NCBI RefSeq assembly: GCF_014653945.1
Contig: NZ_BNAU01000001.1
Coordinates: 372,001 to 436,000, forward strand
DNA: 64,000 bases
DNA from: Amycolatopsis deserti
Lineage (GTDB): Bacteria > Actinomycetota > Actinomycetes > Mycobacteriales > Pseudonocardiaceae
Direction of reading: 5' to 3'
In this document: positions 23,608 to 32,440 of the stretch, in pieces
How the letters are laid out: every line of letters begins with the position of its first letter
How positions within the stretch are numbered: position 1 is the stretch's first letter
Notes under the pieces: generated by a model
Databases searched by the model: none
The model's input: only the letters and a program-made list of their open reading frames with translations
What the model was told of the DNA's origin: nothing
Position numbers and translations under genes: made by a program

Positions 23608-24086
23608 CAGATCACCGCTTCCATGTCGGTGCGCAGCGTGGTCGCCTGCCGCAGCAGCGCGCGCATCACGACCATCAGCAGGCCGACCACGGCGACCCCG
23701 ACCACCAGCAGGAACAGCACCAGCGGCAGCCCGGGGTCGTCGGCGTTGAAGCCGACGTAGAGGAACACCGCGACGAGCACGAGCCACCCGGCGGCGATCG
23801 CCCCCACGATCACGTTCACCCACCGCATCGAACCCTCGCTGAAGATGCGGTCCGCGCGCACCATCGTCAGCAGCCGCCACATCGCCACGATCACCACCTG
23901 GACGCACAGCACCCAGAACACGGTGACGGCGGTGGCCGGCCATCTCAGGTAGGCGAGGTCGGGGTTCTCGCGGGCCATGTGGGCGAACTGCCCGGGCAGC
24001 GACATCACCTGGAACAGCACCAGGATCCCGAACAGCGCCACGAGGAAGATCCGGAGGAGGGGGACGACCCAGCGTTCAGCGACCAT
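23607..24086 (-). CDS. DUF2975 membrane protein
   Basis: This 159-residue protein has four membrane helices, with the conserved cytoplasmic loop LLTMVRADRIFSEGSMRWVN between helices two and three. DUF2975 with a downstream XRE gene is a common two-gene module of unknown purpose, possibly membrane-state signalling. GATACT ends 6 nt upstream of the ATG at 24086, a leaderless-type promoter. Confidence 0.88.
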   Translation of the reverse strand: MVAERWVVPLLRIFLVALFGILVLFQVMSLPGQFAHMARENPDLAYLRWPATAVTVFWVLCVQVVIVAMWRLLTMVRADRIFSEGSMRWVNVIVGAIAAGWLVLVAVFLYVGFNADDPGLPLVLFLLVVGVAVVGLLMVVMRALLRQATTLRTDMEAVI

Positions 24087-24092
24087 GCACCG

Positions 24093-24127
24093 AGTATCGC
24101 GCGGTATCTATCGAAAATCAATTGATT
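24093..24127 (-). promoter_or_regulatory. DUF2975-XRE promoter with an adjacent 12-bp palindrome
   Basis: GATACT on the minus strand (24098-24093) is 6 nt from the ATG at 24086. Upstream lies the perfect palindrome AATCAATTGATT (24116-24127), a plausible site for the co-encoded XRE regulator near the -35. Confidence 0.45.
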
Positions 24128-24155
24128 GCTGTCGTTTCTCGGCTACCCGGCGATG

Positions 24156-24198
24156 TTGACCTTGGTATTGACCCACATGGTGGGTCTATGTTCATAAT
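24156..24198 (+). promoter_or_regulatory. gntP operon promoter with a perfect palindromic operator
   Basis: TTGACC occurs at 24156-24161 and 24168-24173, and CATAAT at 24193-24198. GACCCAC (24170-24176) and GTGGGTC (24180-24186) form a perfect inverted repeat with a 3-bp centre over the second TTGACC. The IclR regulator encoded at the far end of the cluster is the likeliest ligand. Confidence 0.55.
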
Positions 24199-24240
24199 GC
24201 GGAGGTCAGTGCAACGAGGCACGAGCGACAGGACAACCGC

Positions 24241-25599
24241 ATGTCAGACACGGCAACACTGATCAACACCGGGGTCACGGTCGCGGCCATCGTGGTGTTG
24301 ATCGTCCGCTTCCGGCTCAACCCGGTCATCGCGCTGGTGCTCGGCTCCTGCTACCTGGGGCTGTCCACCGGGCTCGGCGTGAGCAGGACGGTGGAGGAGA
24401 TCACCACCGGCTTCGGCGACGTGATGGCCGAGATCGGCCTGCTCATCGCGTTCGGCGTGCTGATCGGCGCCATCCTGCGCGATCTCCGGGCCATCGAACG
24501 CCTGGTGGACAAGCTGCTCAAGGTGTTCGGCCCGCGCCGGATCCCGTATGCGATGGCGCTGACCATCACCACCGTGCTGCAGTCGATCTTCCTCGACGTG
24601 CTGCTGGTGATCTCCGGTCCGCTGGCCAGGGGGATCGGCAAGCGGCTCGGCCCGCGCGGCCTCGCGCGCATGGCCACCGCGCTGGCGATCGCGCTGGAGT
24701 GCGGCATCGTGTTCACCGTTCCCGGCGTCGGCGCGCTGGCGCTGGCCGGGCTGTTGCACGTGCCGCTGGGCAAGTACCTGCTCTTCGGGCTCGTCGTGGT
24801 CATCCCGACGGTGACCGTCGCGATCGCGATCATGTCGGTGCTCTTCGCGCGCGGCTGGTGGGACCCGGCCAAGGACGAGATGGCCGACGAGGTCGTGGCC
24901 GCGGAAGCGCCGCGGGGTGGTCCGGGCACGGTGGCCGCGGCGGACCTGCGCAAGCCGCCCGCCCTGCCGGTGGTGTTCAGCCCGCTGCTCGGCGCGCTGG
25001 TGCTGATTGCCACGGGTGCCGTGGCCGAGATGCTGGAGTGGTCCAACCCGGTCGTGGCGTTCCTGTCCAGCCCGGTGGTCGCGCTGCTGCTCGGTCTGGT
25101 CGGCACGTGTCTGATCGGGCGGCGGTTCATGGGACAGCCCGCGGTGGAGTCCGCGCTCGGCTCGGGCCTGCGCGACAGCGGGCAGATCCTGCTGCTCAAC
25201 GGCGTCGGCGGCTGCCTGGCCGCGGTGCTGGCCGCCGCCGGGCTCGGCGACATCCTTGGCAAGTACTTCTCCGCCGGCACCTGGGCGCCGCTGCTGCTGG
25301 TGTGGCTGATGGCCGCGGTGCTGCACATCGCGGTCGGCTCGGTGACGATCTCGGCGATCACCTCGGCCGGCCTGCTCGCCCCAATCGCCCCGTCGCTCGG
25401 GCTGGACCCGGTCCTCATCGCGCTGGCCGCGGGCGCCGGATCGCTGTTCATGGTCCACCTGACCAGCAACACGTTCTGGCTGCTGCAGTCGCTGCTCGGG
25501 CAGACCACGCGCGGCGCGCTGAAGACCGTCTCGGTCGGCGTCTCGGTCGCCTCCGTGGTGGCGCTGGGCCCGATCCTGGCCCTCAACCTTGTCCTCTAG
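24241..25599 (+). CDS. GntP-family permease (gluconate/hydroxy-acid:H+ symporter)
   Basis: This 452-residue protein has 12 or more membrane segments. GntP-type features include RFRLNPVIALVLGSCYLGL near the N-terminus, TTGFGDVMAEIGLLIAFGVL, and the C-terminal GSLFMVHLTSNTFWLLQSLL. The family imports gluconate and other small hydroxycarboxylates with protons. The genes that follow, a CoA-transferase and an HMG-CoA-lyase-like enzyme, argue for a branched hydroxy-acid instead of gluconate. The ATG is at 24241 with a leader of about 40 nt. Confidence 0.88.
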   Translation: MSDTATLINTGVTVAAIVVLIVRFRLNPVIALVLGSCYLGLSTGLGVSRTVEEITTGFGDVMAEIGLLIAFGVLIGAILRDLRAIERLVDKLLKVFGPRRIPYAMALTITTVLQSIFLDVLLVISGPLARGIGKRLGPRGLARMATALAIALECGIVFTVPGVGALALAGLLHVPLGKYLLFGLVVVIPTVTVAIAIMSVLFARGWWDPAKDEMADEVVAAEAPRGGPGTVAAADLRKPPALPVVFSPLLGALVLIATGAVAEMLEWSNPVVAFLSSPVVALLLGLVGTCLIGRRFMGQPAVESALGSGLRDSGQILLLNGVGGCLAAVLAAAGLGDILGKYFSAGTWAPLLLVWLMAAVLHIAVGSVTISAITSAGLLAPIAPSLGLDPVLIALAAGAGSLFMVHLTSNTFWLLQSLLGQTTRGALKTVSVGVSVASVVALGPILALNLVL

Positions 25600-25615
25600 G
25601 CACGGAAGGGTTCCG

Positions 25616-26818
25616 ATGGACACCGAACACGCACACCTGCCGTTGCGCGGGATCCGGGTCCTGGAGCTCGGCAACTACATCGCCGGGCCGACCGCCGGGC
25701 GGCTGCTCGCCGACCTGGGCGCCGAGGTGATCAAGGTCGAGCGCCCCGGTCGCGGCGACGAGCTGCGCAGCTGGCGGCTCTACGCGGGCACGGTGTCCAT
25801 GCTGTTCCACACCGTCAACCGCAACAAGAAGTCGCTCGCGGTCGACCTGCGGACCGCGCCGGGGCGGGAGATCGTGCTCGACCTCGTGCGCCGCTGCGAC
25901 GTGGTGATCGAGAACTTCCGCCCCGGCACGCTGGAGAAGTGGGGCCTGGGACCGGCGGAGCTGGAACGGGTCAATCCGGACGTCGTGCTCGCCCGGATCT
26001 CGGCGTTCGGCCAGACCGGGCCGCTGGCCGGACGGCCCGGGTTCGCCGCGGTGGCCGAGGCGATGGGCGGCATGCGCAACCTGGTGGGGGAGGCCGACCG
26101 GCCGCCGTCGCGGATCGGGGTGTCCATCGGGGACTCGATCGCCGGGCTGTACGCCGCGTTCGGGGTGATGGTCGAGCTGTACGAGCGTGCCGTGGTGCCG
26201 AGGCGGAGGCCGCTGCGCGAGCGGGTGGTCGACGTCGCGCTGCACGAGGCCGTGTTCTCGATGATGGAGTCGCTCGTCCCGGACCACCTCGCCTACGGGG
26301 TCGAGCGGCAGCGCGTGGGCGGGCGGATGGAAGGCATCGCGCCCAGCAACGCCTACGAATGCGGCGACGGCGCCAGCGTGGTGATCGCGGGCAACGGCGA
26401 CTCGATCTTCCGCCGCTACATGCACGCGATCGGCCGTCCCGACCTGGCCGAGGACCCCGGGCTGGCGGACAACGCGGGCCGCTGGGCGCGGCGCGACGAG
26501 CTGGACGAGGCGATCGGGGAGTGGACCCGCGGCCGCGACCGCGACGAGGTGCTCAAGGTGCTCGACGAGGCCGGGGTGCCGGCCGGTCCGATCTACACGG
26601 CGGCCGACATCTGCGCCGACGAGCAGTACCGCGCGCGGGCGATGATCCAGCCGCTGCAGGTCGACCCGGGCACGGGGCAGGAGGTGCCGATCGGGTTTCC
26701 CGGGGTGGTTCCGGTGATCGGCACCGAGTCGCTGCCCCTGCGCACGCCGGGTCCGAAGCTCGGCGAGCACACCGAGGAGATCCTGCACCTGCTGGGCCGG
26801 AAGGACGCGCGGGAATGA
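25616..26818 (+). CDS. Class III (CaiB/BaiF) CoA-transferase
   Basis: This 400-residue protein has the N-terminal CoA fold GIRVLELGNYIAGPTAGRLL and ADLGAEVIKVERPGRGDELR. Asp173 in SIGDSIAGLYAAFGVM sits at the position of the catalytic Asp of formyl-CoA transferase. It should move CoA from a donor such as succinyl-CoA to a carboxylic acid. The ATG at 25616 has GGAAGGG upstream. Its stop overlaps the lyase start by 4 bp (ATGA), so its product probably feeds the lyase directly. Confidence 0.9.
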   Translation: MDTEHAHLPLRGIRVLELGNYIAGPTAGRLLADLGAEVIKVERPGRGDELRSWRLYAGTVSMLFHTVNRNKKSLAVDLRTAPGREIVLDLVRRCDVVIENFRPGTLEKWGLGPAELERVNPDVVLARISAFGQTGPLAGRPGFAAVAEAMGGMRNLVGEADRPPSRIGVSIGDSIAGLYAAFGVMVELYERAVVPRRRPLRERVVDVALHEAVFSMMESLVPDHLAYGVERQRVGGRMEGIAPSNAYECGDGASVVIAGNGDSIFRRYMHAIGRPDLAEDPGLADNAGRWARRDELDEAIGEWTRGRDRDEVLKVLDEAGVPAGPIYTAADICADEQYRARAMIQPLQVDPGTGQEVPIGFPGVVPVIGTESLPLRTPGPKLGEHTEEILHLLGRKDARE

Positions 26819-27741
26819 CCGATCTGCGGGACGTGACGCTGCGGGACGGCCTGCAGCTCACCGGGAAACCGCTGCCGACCGCACGCAAGGTCGCGGTGAT
26901 CCGGGAGCTGCTGGACGCCGGGGTGCCCAGCATCGAGATCGGCTCGATGGCGCGCCCGGACCTGGTGCCGCCGCTGGCCGACACGCTCGACGTGATCAGG
27001 TCGCTGGAGCCGGGCGAGCTGGCGCGCTGCTGGGTGTGGGTCGCCACGCCGCGGCACGTCGAACGCGCCGCGGACGCCGGGGCGGTGAACTTCCAGTACT
27101 GCCTGTCCGCCTCGGACGCGCACAACCAGGCCAACCTCGGACGCTCCACTGAGGACAGTCTCGCGGCGATGCCACGGGCGGTGGCGGCGGCCGCCGCGGC
27201 CGGTGGCCGCATCCAGCTGTGCGTCGCCACGTCGTTCACTTGCCCGTTCACCGGCGCGGTGCCGGAGGAGCGGGTGCTGGCGATCGCGCGCGACCCGCGC
27301 GCCGAGGGCGCCGGGGACATCGTGCTGTGCGACACGCTCGGGCAGGCCGTGCCCGCGCAGGTGACGAGCCTGGTCAGGCGGGTGGAGACGGAGACACCCG
27401 CGCGGCGCATCGTCTACCACGGGCACGACACGTGGGGCCTGGGCGTGGCCAACACGCTGGCCGCGATCGCGGCGGGGGCGTCCGAAGTGGATGGTGCGCT
27501 GGGCGGGCTCGGCGGATGTCCCTTCGCGCCCGGGGCCAGCGGGAACGCCGCCACCGAGGACCTGCTGTTCGCGATGCGGCCGTCGTGGCTCACACCGTCG
27601 TCGTTCGCGCGGATCGTGCGGTTGTCCGGTGACCTGCTGGACGAGCTGGGCGAGCCGAACCGGTCGCGGGCCGCGCAGGGAGCCCGCACGAGCGCGACGG
27701 CGTTCCCGTGGGCGACCGGCGAGGCGGCGAGCTGCCGGTGA
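26815..27741 (+). CDS. HMG-CoA lyase-like DRE-TIM enzyme
   Basis: This 308-residue TIM barrel has DVTLRDGLQ at residues 6-14, HGHDTWGLG in the metal-binding strand, and GGLGGCPFAPGASGN, the HMG-CoA lyase signature with the catalytic Cys. It should cleave a 3-hydroxy-3-methylacyl-CoA such as HMG-CoA to acetoacetate plus acetyl-CoA, or citramalyl-CoA to pyruvate plus acetyl-CoA. Coupling to a class III CoA-transferase supports in-operon activation of an imported acid. It ends 29 bp before the convergent IclR gene. Confidence 0.88.
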   Translation: MTDLRDVTLRDGLQLTGKPLPTARKVAVIRELLDAGVPSIEIGSMARPDLVPPLADTLDVIRSLEPGELARCWVWVATPRHVERAADAGAVNFQYCLSASDAHNQANLGRSTEDSLAAMPRAVAAAAAAGGRIQLCVATSFTCPFTGAVPEERVLAIARDPRAEGAGDIVLCDTLGQAVPAQVTSLVRRVETETPARRIVYHGHDTWGLGVANTLAAIAAGASEVDGALGGLGGCPFAPGASGNAATEDLLFAMRPSWLTPSSFARIVRLSGDLLDELGEPNRSRAAQGARTSATAFPWATGEAASCR

Positions 27742-27770
27742 GGTTCCTCGGTCGATGACCCGTGAGCGGC

Positions 27771-28565
27771 TCAGGCCGGGAAGCGGCCGCCCAGTGCCCG
27801 CGTGATCCGTTCGGCGTGTTCGACCAGCACGTCCACCCATTCCAGGCACTTCTCGTACGGCATGCGCATCGTCGGGCCGCTGATCATGAGCGCCCCGACC
27901 AGGTCGGCCGCCGAATCGAACACCGGCGCGGCCAGGCCGGAGGCGCCGTCCACGCGCTCGCCCACCGTGATCGCGTAGCCGTCGGCCGCGGTCTGCTTGA
28001 TCAGGCGCCGCAGCTCGTCCCGGTCGGTCACCGTGCTCTCGGTCAGCTGCGGCAGGTCCTCCCGCAGCACCTCCTCCGCCAGGCCCGGCGACCACGCCAG
28101 CAGCACCCGCCCGGACGATCCGACCGTGATCGGCGCGATCCTGCCGACCGACATCTCCCGGCGCAGCGCGTGCCGCGTCTGCGCGACCGCGATGCACACC
28201 CGGTGGTGCCCCTCCGCGCGGAAGAAGCACGCCGTCTCACCGGTCGCATCGCGCAGGTCCTTCAGCACCGGGTTCACCGCCGACAGCACGTCGAGGTCCT
28301 TGCCCGCCGCGGCCCCCCAGTACGCCATCCGCACCCCGAGCCGGAACCCGTCCCCGGCGCGGTCGAGGAAACCGTGCGAGACCAGGTTCGTCACCAGCCG
28401 CTGCACCGTCGACTGCGGCAGCCCCGTCTTCTGCTGCAGCTCCCGCAGCGTGAGCGAGGGCTGGTGCAGGGTGAACGCGTCCAGGATGTCGACGATCTTG
28501 CCCAGCACGAGCAGCGGACGCTGACCGCCCTCACCGTCCGCCCTGCGCTCGTCCGCGGTGCTCAT
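27771..28565 (-). CDS. IclR-family transcriptional regulator
   Basis: This 264-residue protein has a winged HTH (VLGKIVDILDAFTLHQPSLT, LRELQQKTGLPQSTVQRLVT) and a GAF-like IclR effector domain (VGRIAPITVGSSGRVLLAWS, GERVDGASGLAAPVFDSAAD). It faces the permease-CoA-transferase-lyase operon and is the obvious regulator of it. The ATG at 28565 was chosen because TATTTT ends 6 nt upstream and the N-terminus then has normal family length; an upstream ATG adds MLVPYFLP. Confidence 0.9.
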   Translation of the reverse strand: MSTADERRADGEGGQRPLLVLGKIVDILDAFTLHQPSLTLRELQQKTGLPQSTVQRLVTNLVSHGFLDRAGDGFRLGVRMAYWGAAAGKDLDVLSAVNPVLKDLRDATGETACFFRAEGHHRVCIAVAQTRHALRREMSVGRIAPITVGSSGRVLLAWSPGLAEEVLREDLPQLTESTVTDRDELRRLIKQTAADGYAITVGERVDGASGLAAPVFDSAADLVGALMISGPTMRMPYEKCLEWVDVLVEHAERITRALGGRFPA

Positions 28566-28571
28566 AGGCAG

Positions 28572-28577
28572 AAAATA
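28572..28577 (-). promoter_or_regulatory. -10 element (TATTTT) of the iclR leaderless-type promoter
   Basis: TATTTT on the minus strand lies 6 nt before the ATG at 28565 and falls in the 23-bp gap after the depolymerase gene, so iclR has its own promoter. Confidence 0.5.
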
Positions 28578-28588
28578 CGGCACCAGCA

Positions 28589-29713
28589 TCAGATCGGCGT
28601 GCAATCGGCGCGGTCGGTCCAGTTCGCGCCGCACAGGTACAGCGTGATCGGCGCGGTGTAGCCGTAGCGGGCGCCGAGCGTCGTGTACTCGGTGACGTCC
28701 ACCCGCCCGGCGACGTAGTGGTCGGTGGCGGTGCCGACGGCGGTGTCGCTGTAGGTCGGCGTGCCGGGGCCGGTGCCCTCGTCGGCGATGCCCCAGAAGC
28801 GGCCCATGTGGTAGGCCGCGCAGATGTTCACGTCGAGGAGGTAGGCGCCGGCGGTGCCGCACTGTGTGGCCTGCGTGCCCGGGTCGACCGGCTGGCCGTG
28901 TCCCATCCCGGTGATCTGGAAGTACTCGACCACGCCGCCGTAGACCCGGTGCGGGTAGCCGGCGACGGTGTCGCTCACGTCCGGCGTCTGGTCGGTGCCG
29001 GCCACGTCGGTCCACTGCTCGACGAGTTCGGTGGCGTTGCGCGGGGCGACGGTGGTGTCGGCGGTGCCGTGCCAGATCGACACCCGCGGGTGCGTGCCCG
29101 AGTGGTCGGCGGCGGCGCGCACCTTGTCGCCCCACTGCGCCGGGGCCTGATCGGTGCCCGGGTTCATGCAGCTGAACGCGGTCACGGTGGAGGTCGCGCA
29201 CCCGTAGGGCAGCCCGGCGACGATCCCGCCGCCGGCGAACACGTCCGGGTAGGTGGCGAGCATGACCGCGGCCATCGCGCCCCCGGCGGACAGCCCGGTG
29301 ACGTAGGCCGGCGATGCGCCGAGGTCGGCCCTCGTGCGGTCGACCATCTGCTTGATCGACAACGCCTCGCCCGAGCCGCGGCGCGTGTCGGCGGGTTCGA
29401 ACCAGTTGAAGCAGCTGTTGGCGTTGTTGGCGGAACTCTGCTGCGGGAACACGACCGAAATGCGCCACTGGTCGGCCAGCTTCATCCAGCCGGTGCCGGT
29501 GGCGTAGCCGGTCGCGTTCTGGGTGCAGCCGTGCAGGGCCACGACGACCGGGCGGCCGGCGGGCAGGCCGTCGGGGGCGTAGCGGAACATGCGCAGACCG
29601 CCCGGGTTCGAGCCGAAGCCGGTCACCTCCTGCAGCGTGGCGGCCTGCGCCGGAGGGGCCAGGCCGAGCAGGGCCAGGACGAGCGTCAGCAGGGCGGTCA
29701 GGGCGCGGCGCAT
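28589..29713 (-). CDS. Secreted PHB-depolymerase/esterase-type hydrolase
   Basis: This 374-residue protein has a Sec signal (MRRALTALLTLVLALLGLAP, cleavage near AQA-ATL). The alpha/beta-hydrolase core has the oxyanion segment VVVALHGCTQNATGY, the lipase box GLSAGGAM with nucleophile Ser142, an Asp in WHGTADTTV and a His in TGMGHGQPVD. It is of the extracellular type-1 PHA depolymerase/feruloyl esterase-like branch (esterase_phb). A small C-terminal domain with two Cys (YLCGANWTDRADCTPI) follows. GGAGGTG precedes the ATG at 29713. The natural polymer or ester is not evident. Confidence 0.9.
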   Translation of the reverse strand: MRRALTALLTLVLALLGLAPPAQAATLQEVTGFGSNPGGLRMFRYAPDGLPAGRPVVVALHGCTQNATGYATGTGWMKLADQWRISVVFPQQSSANNANSCFNWFEPADTRRGSGEALSIKQMVDRTRADLGASPAYVTGLSAGGAMAAVMLATYPDVFAGGGIVAGLPYGCATSTVTAFSCMNPGTDQAPAQWGDKVRAAADHSGTHPRVSIWHGTADTTVAPRNATELVEQWTDVAGTDQTPDVSDTVAGYPHRVYGGVVEYFQITGMGHGQPVDPGTQATQCGTAGAYLLDVNICAAYHMGRFWGIADEGTGPGTPTYSDTAVGTATDHYVAGRVDVTEYTTLGARYGYTAPITLYLCGANWTDRADCTPI

Positions 29714-29888
29714 CGGCACACCTCCACGTCGAGGTCGGAAACCGGTGCCGCTGATGGTAAGAACCGATCCGGGCTGCGACCGCGTTGCCGGGCAACACAA
29801 TCGCCGCGCCGATCATGGTGGCGGTCACCACCGCGAATCCCGCGGTTTCGGTGGCGCGACCGGCCGGTTCGTGCTCTGATACCGGATC

Positions 29889-32099
29889 ATGGACCAGCGG
29901 TGGCGAGTGCCCGGCTACACCGAACTGGAGGTGCTCGGCACCGGCGGCTTCGGCCACGTCGTGCTCGCCAAGCACGACGCCTCCGGGCAGCTCGTGGCGA
30001 TCAAGTACCTGCATTCCGAGTTCCTGACCGACCCCGGGATCCTCGGCGGCTTCCGCCGCGAGGCGCACCTGCTGCACGGTGTGCGCAGCCCGCACGTCGC
30101 GCGGCTGCACGAGTTCGTCGAACGCCCGGAGGGCGCCGCGCTGGTGATGGAGGCCGTCCCCGGGGTCTCGCTGCGCGTGCTGCTGGCCGCGGAGAAGACC
30201 CTGGCGCCCGAATCGGCGCTGGCGATCCTCAAGGGCTCATTGCTGGGGCTGGCGGCCGCGCACGCCGTCGGCGTCGTGCACCGCGACTACAAGCCGGGCA
30301 ACGTCCTGGTGTCGCAGGCGGGGGAGTCCAAGCTGGTGGACTTCGGACTGGCCACATTGGACGGTCAGGCCGGGCTGGCCGCCGGGTCGCCCTCCTACAT
30401 GGCCCCGGAACAGTGGGCGGGCCTGCCGGGGATGCCCGCCACCGACGTCTACGCCGCCACCTGCGTGTTCTTCCAATGCGTCACCGGGCACCGGCCGTTC
30501 GAGGCGGACACCACCGAACGGTTGCGCGCGCTGCACCAGTCCGCGCCGGTACCGCTCGACGCGGTGCCCGAGCCGCTGCGGGCGCTCATCGCGCGCGGCA
30601 TGGCCAAGGACCCCGGGCAGCGCCCGGTCACCGCCGAGGCGTTCGTGGCCGAACTCGAGGCCACCGCGCGCGCCGCCTACGGCGCGGACTGGGAAAGCCG
30701 CGGCTGGAAGCGGCTCGCCGCTCCCGTCGCCGCGCTGACCGCCCTCACACCGCTCGCGCTGCTCGCGACCGCCGGCTCCGCGGCGGCCCCGGTCGCCGCC
30801 GCCGCGCCGGCCGGAGCCGGGATCGCGGCCACGACCATCGGCAAGGTGGTCATCGGCGTCCTGGTGACCGCGGTGCTCGCCGTCGGCGGATTCCTGGTCT
30901 ACCAGCAGTTCGACGACCCGCCGCCGCCGGTGCTCACCGTCGCCATCGAGACCACGACCGGCGCCGACACCGCCCTGCCGATCACCTACGACCTGCAGTA
31001 CCCCCGGGTGACCGGGCACGCCGACGCCGCCGTCCAGGATCGGATCAACGCCGCGTTGCGGGCGCCGGTCGATGAGCGCCTGCGGTCGGTGCGGGCGGGG
31101 CTGGCCGATCCGGACATCCTCGCCGACATCCGGAGCCGGGGCGAAACCGTGGGTGTGCGCACCACCGCGGTCGTCACGCTGCGCACCGACCGGCTGGTGT
31201 CGGTGCGCTACGACCACGCGCTCGACTCGGACTTCCTGTCCCACGCCAGCTGGCGGTTCCCGGAGAGCGTCACCGTCGACCTGACCACCGGGCGGGTCCT
31301 CGGGCCGCGGGAGATCTTCCGCGACGACGTGCTGACCGCGCAGGGCATGGCGACGCTGACCGAACGGCTCGTGGCGCACTCGGCGAACGGGTTCTGCCGC
31401 CGGGTCAGCGTCAGCGGGTCCGGGGCACCGGCGTCGATCGACACCGCGGACACGCCCGGCGGGGGCGACCACGTGCCGGCCGCCGATGTCGTGTTCACGA
31501 ACGCCGGGGTGGATTTCCTGGTGCGGTACTCCGACCTCGGCTGCGACACGGCCTCCGGTCAGGAGACGATCACGGTTCCGTATGCGGAGATCGCGGACCT
31601 GCTCCGGCCGGAGCTGCTCGCCATGCTCGGCCGCGGCGGCGGTGTCCCGTCGTCCACGCCGCCGGCGGACGACGGCACCTACACGAACGCGCGGTTCGGG
31701 TTCACGGCCCTGGTGCCCGAGGGGTACCAGCGGCAGCCCTACGCCCCGCCGGGCGGCGACGGCATGGAGTTCAGCGACCCGAGCCTCGGGGCGGCGATGA
31801 CGGTGTGGGGAGCCAACAACCCGAGCGGCCGCTCACCCGCCGACGTCCTGGCCTCGACGGCGGAGGACATCCGCGCCGAGGGCGGGCAGGTGACGGTCCA
31901 GCGCGTGGAGGGCGAGCTGTACACGATCTCCGGCTACCGCGGCGATGGCCGCATCTTCTACGAGCGCGGTTTCGTCGGCCCCGGCTCGACGGCCACCCTG
32001 CGGTGGGTCTACCCGCGGGCGAGCAAGGAAGCACTGGACGGGCCGGTCAGCCGCACGGTGAAGACCTTCCGGGCGGGCGACCTCAGCCGGCCGCACTGA
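29889..32099 (+). CDS. Membrane Ser/Thr protein kinase with extracytoplasmic DUF3298-like region
   Basis: This 736-residue protein has a kinase domain at residues 1-270: G-loop GTGGFGHVV, Lys39 in VAIKYLH, catalytic HRDYKPGN (Asp133; Tyr replaces the usual Leu) and Asp151 in DFGLA. Two hydrophobic segments follow (about 275-340); the second, VVIGVLVTAVLAVGGFLVY, is the membrane anchor. The outside part has RsiV/DUF3298-like text (ETTTGADTALPITYDLQYPR; FRDDVLTAQGMATLTERLVA) and a second small domain near the C-terminus (YTNARFGFTALVPEGYQRQP). The outer region probably senses an envelope signal. Confidence 0.88.
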   Translation: MDQRWRVPGYTELEVLGTGGFGHVVLAKHDASGQLVAIKYLHSEFLTDPGILGGFRREAHLLHGVRSPHVARLHEFVERPEGAALVMEAVPGVSLRVLLAAEKTLAPESALAILKGSLLGLAAAHAVGVVHRDYKPGNVLVSQAGESKLVDFGLATLDGQAGLAAGSPSYMAPEQWAGLPGMPATDVYAATCVFFQCVTGHRPFEADTTERLRALHQSAPVPLDAVPEPLRALIARGMAKDPGQRPVTAEAFVAELEATARAAYGADWESRGWKRLAAPVAALTALTPLALLATAGSAAAPVAAAAPAGAGIAATTIGKVVIGVLVTAVLAVGGFLVYQQFDDPPPPVLTVAIETTTGADTALPITYDLQYPRVTGHADAAVQDRINAALRAPVDERLRSVRAGLADPDILADIRSRGETVGVRTTAVVTLRTDRLVSVRYDHALDSDFLSHASWRFPESVTVDLTTGRVLGPREIFRDDVLTAQGMATLTERLVAHSANGFCRRVSVSGSGAPASIDTADTPGGGDHVPAADVVFTNAGVDFLVRYSDLGCDTASGQETITVPYAEIADLLRPELLAMLGRGGGVPSSTPPADDGTYTNARFGFTALVPEGYQRQPYAPPGGDGMEFSDPSLGAAMTVWGANNPSGRSPADVLASTAEDIRAEGGQVTVQRVEGELYTISGYRGDGRIFYERGFVGPGSTATLRWVYPRASKEALDGPVSRTVKTFRAGDLSRPH

Positions 32100-32326
32100 G
32101 CGGGCGCGGTGGCTCGCGGACCCTCGGCTTCCCCACGCGCGGCTGGATGACCTGCACACCAGGCTCGCCGCCACGCGCCGGCCGGACGAGCTGCCGAGGT
32201 GTGCCCGTCGCGGACCTGACCGGTGGGCAGTGCGGTACCTGCTGCCGGTCGTGCCCGCGCGCCCAGCGGCACCGGGAACACCTGCGGCGCGACCCGCCGG
32301 TTCCCCGGAGCTCGACGCGCCTCTGC
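32100..32326. pseudogene. Gene-free stretch with a possible epoxide-hydrolase N-terminal remnant
   Basis: On the plus strand RLDDLHTRLAATRRPDELPR recalls the EHN motif LDDLxxRLAxTRWPDELPG of epoxide hydrolases, and VRYL follows, but no intact frame continues. Nothing else is supported. Confidence 0.3.
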
Positions 32327-32437
32327 TCACCTACGCCGGCTCCGCTGGACGAGCTGGCGGGCGATGAGGTTGCGCTGGATCTCGTTGGTGCCCCCGCCCA
32401 CAATCATCAGCGGCGCGTCCCGAACACCCCCGGTGCC
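32327..32437 (-). pseudogene. Orphan C-terminal end of an acyl-CoA dehydrogenase gene
   Basis: On the minus strand the text reads RDAPLMIVGGGTNEIQRNLI, then ARQLVQRSRRR and a stop at 32327. The GGGTNEIQRN motif is the diagnostic C-terminal helix of acyl-CoA dehydrogenases. The remaining 340 or so residues are absent: immediately upstream lies the stop of the GH12 gene (32441). It is a remnant left by a deletion, or a rearrangement junction. Confidence 0.8.
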
Positions 32438-32440
32438 GGG

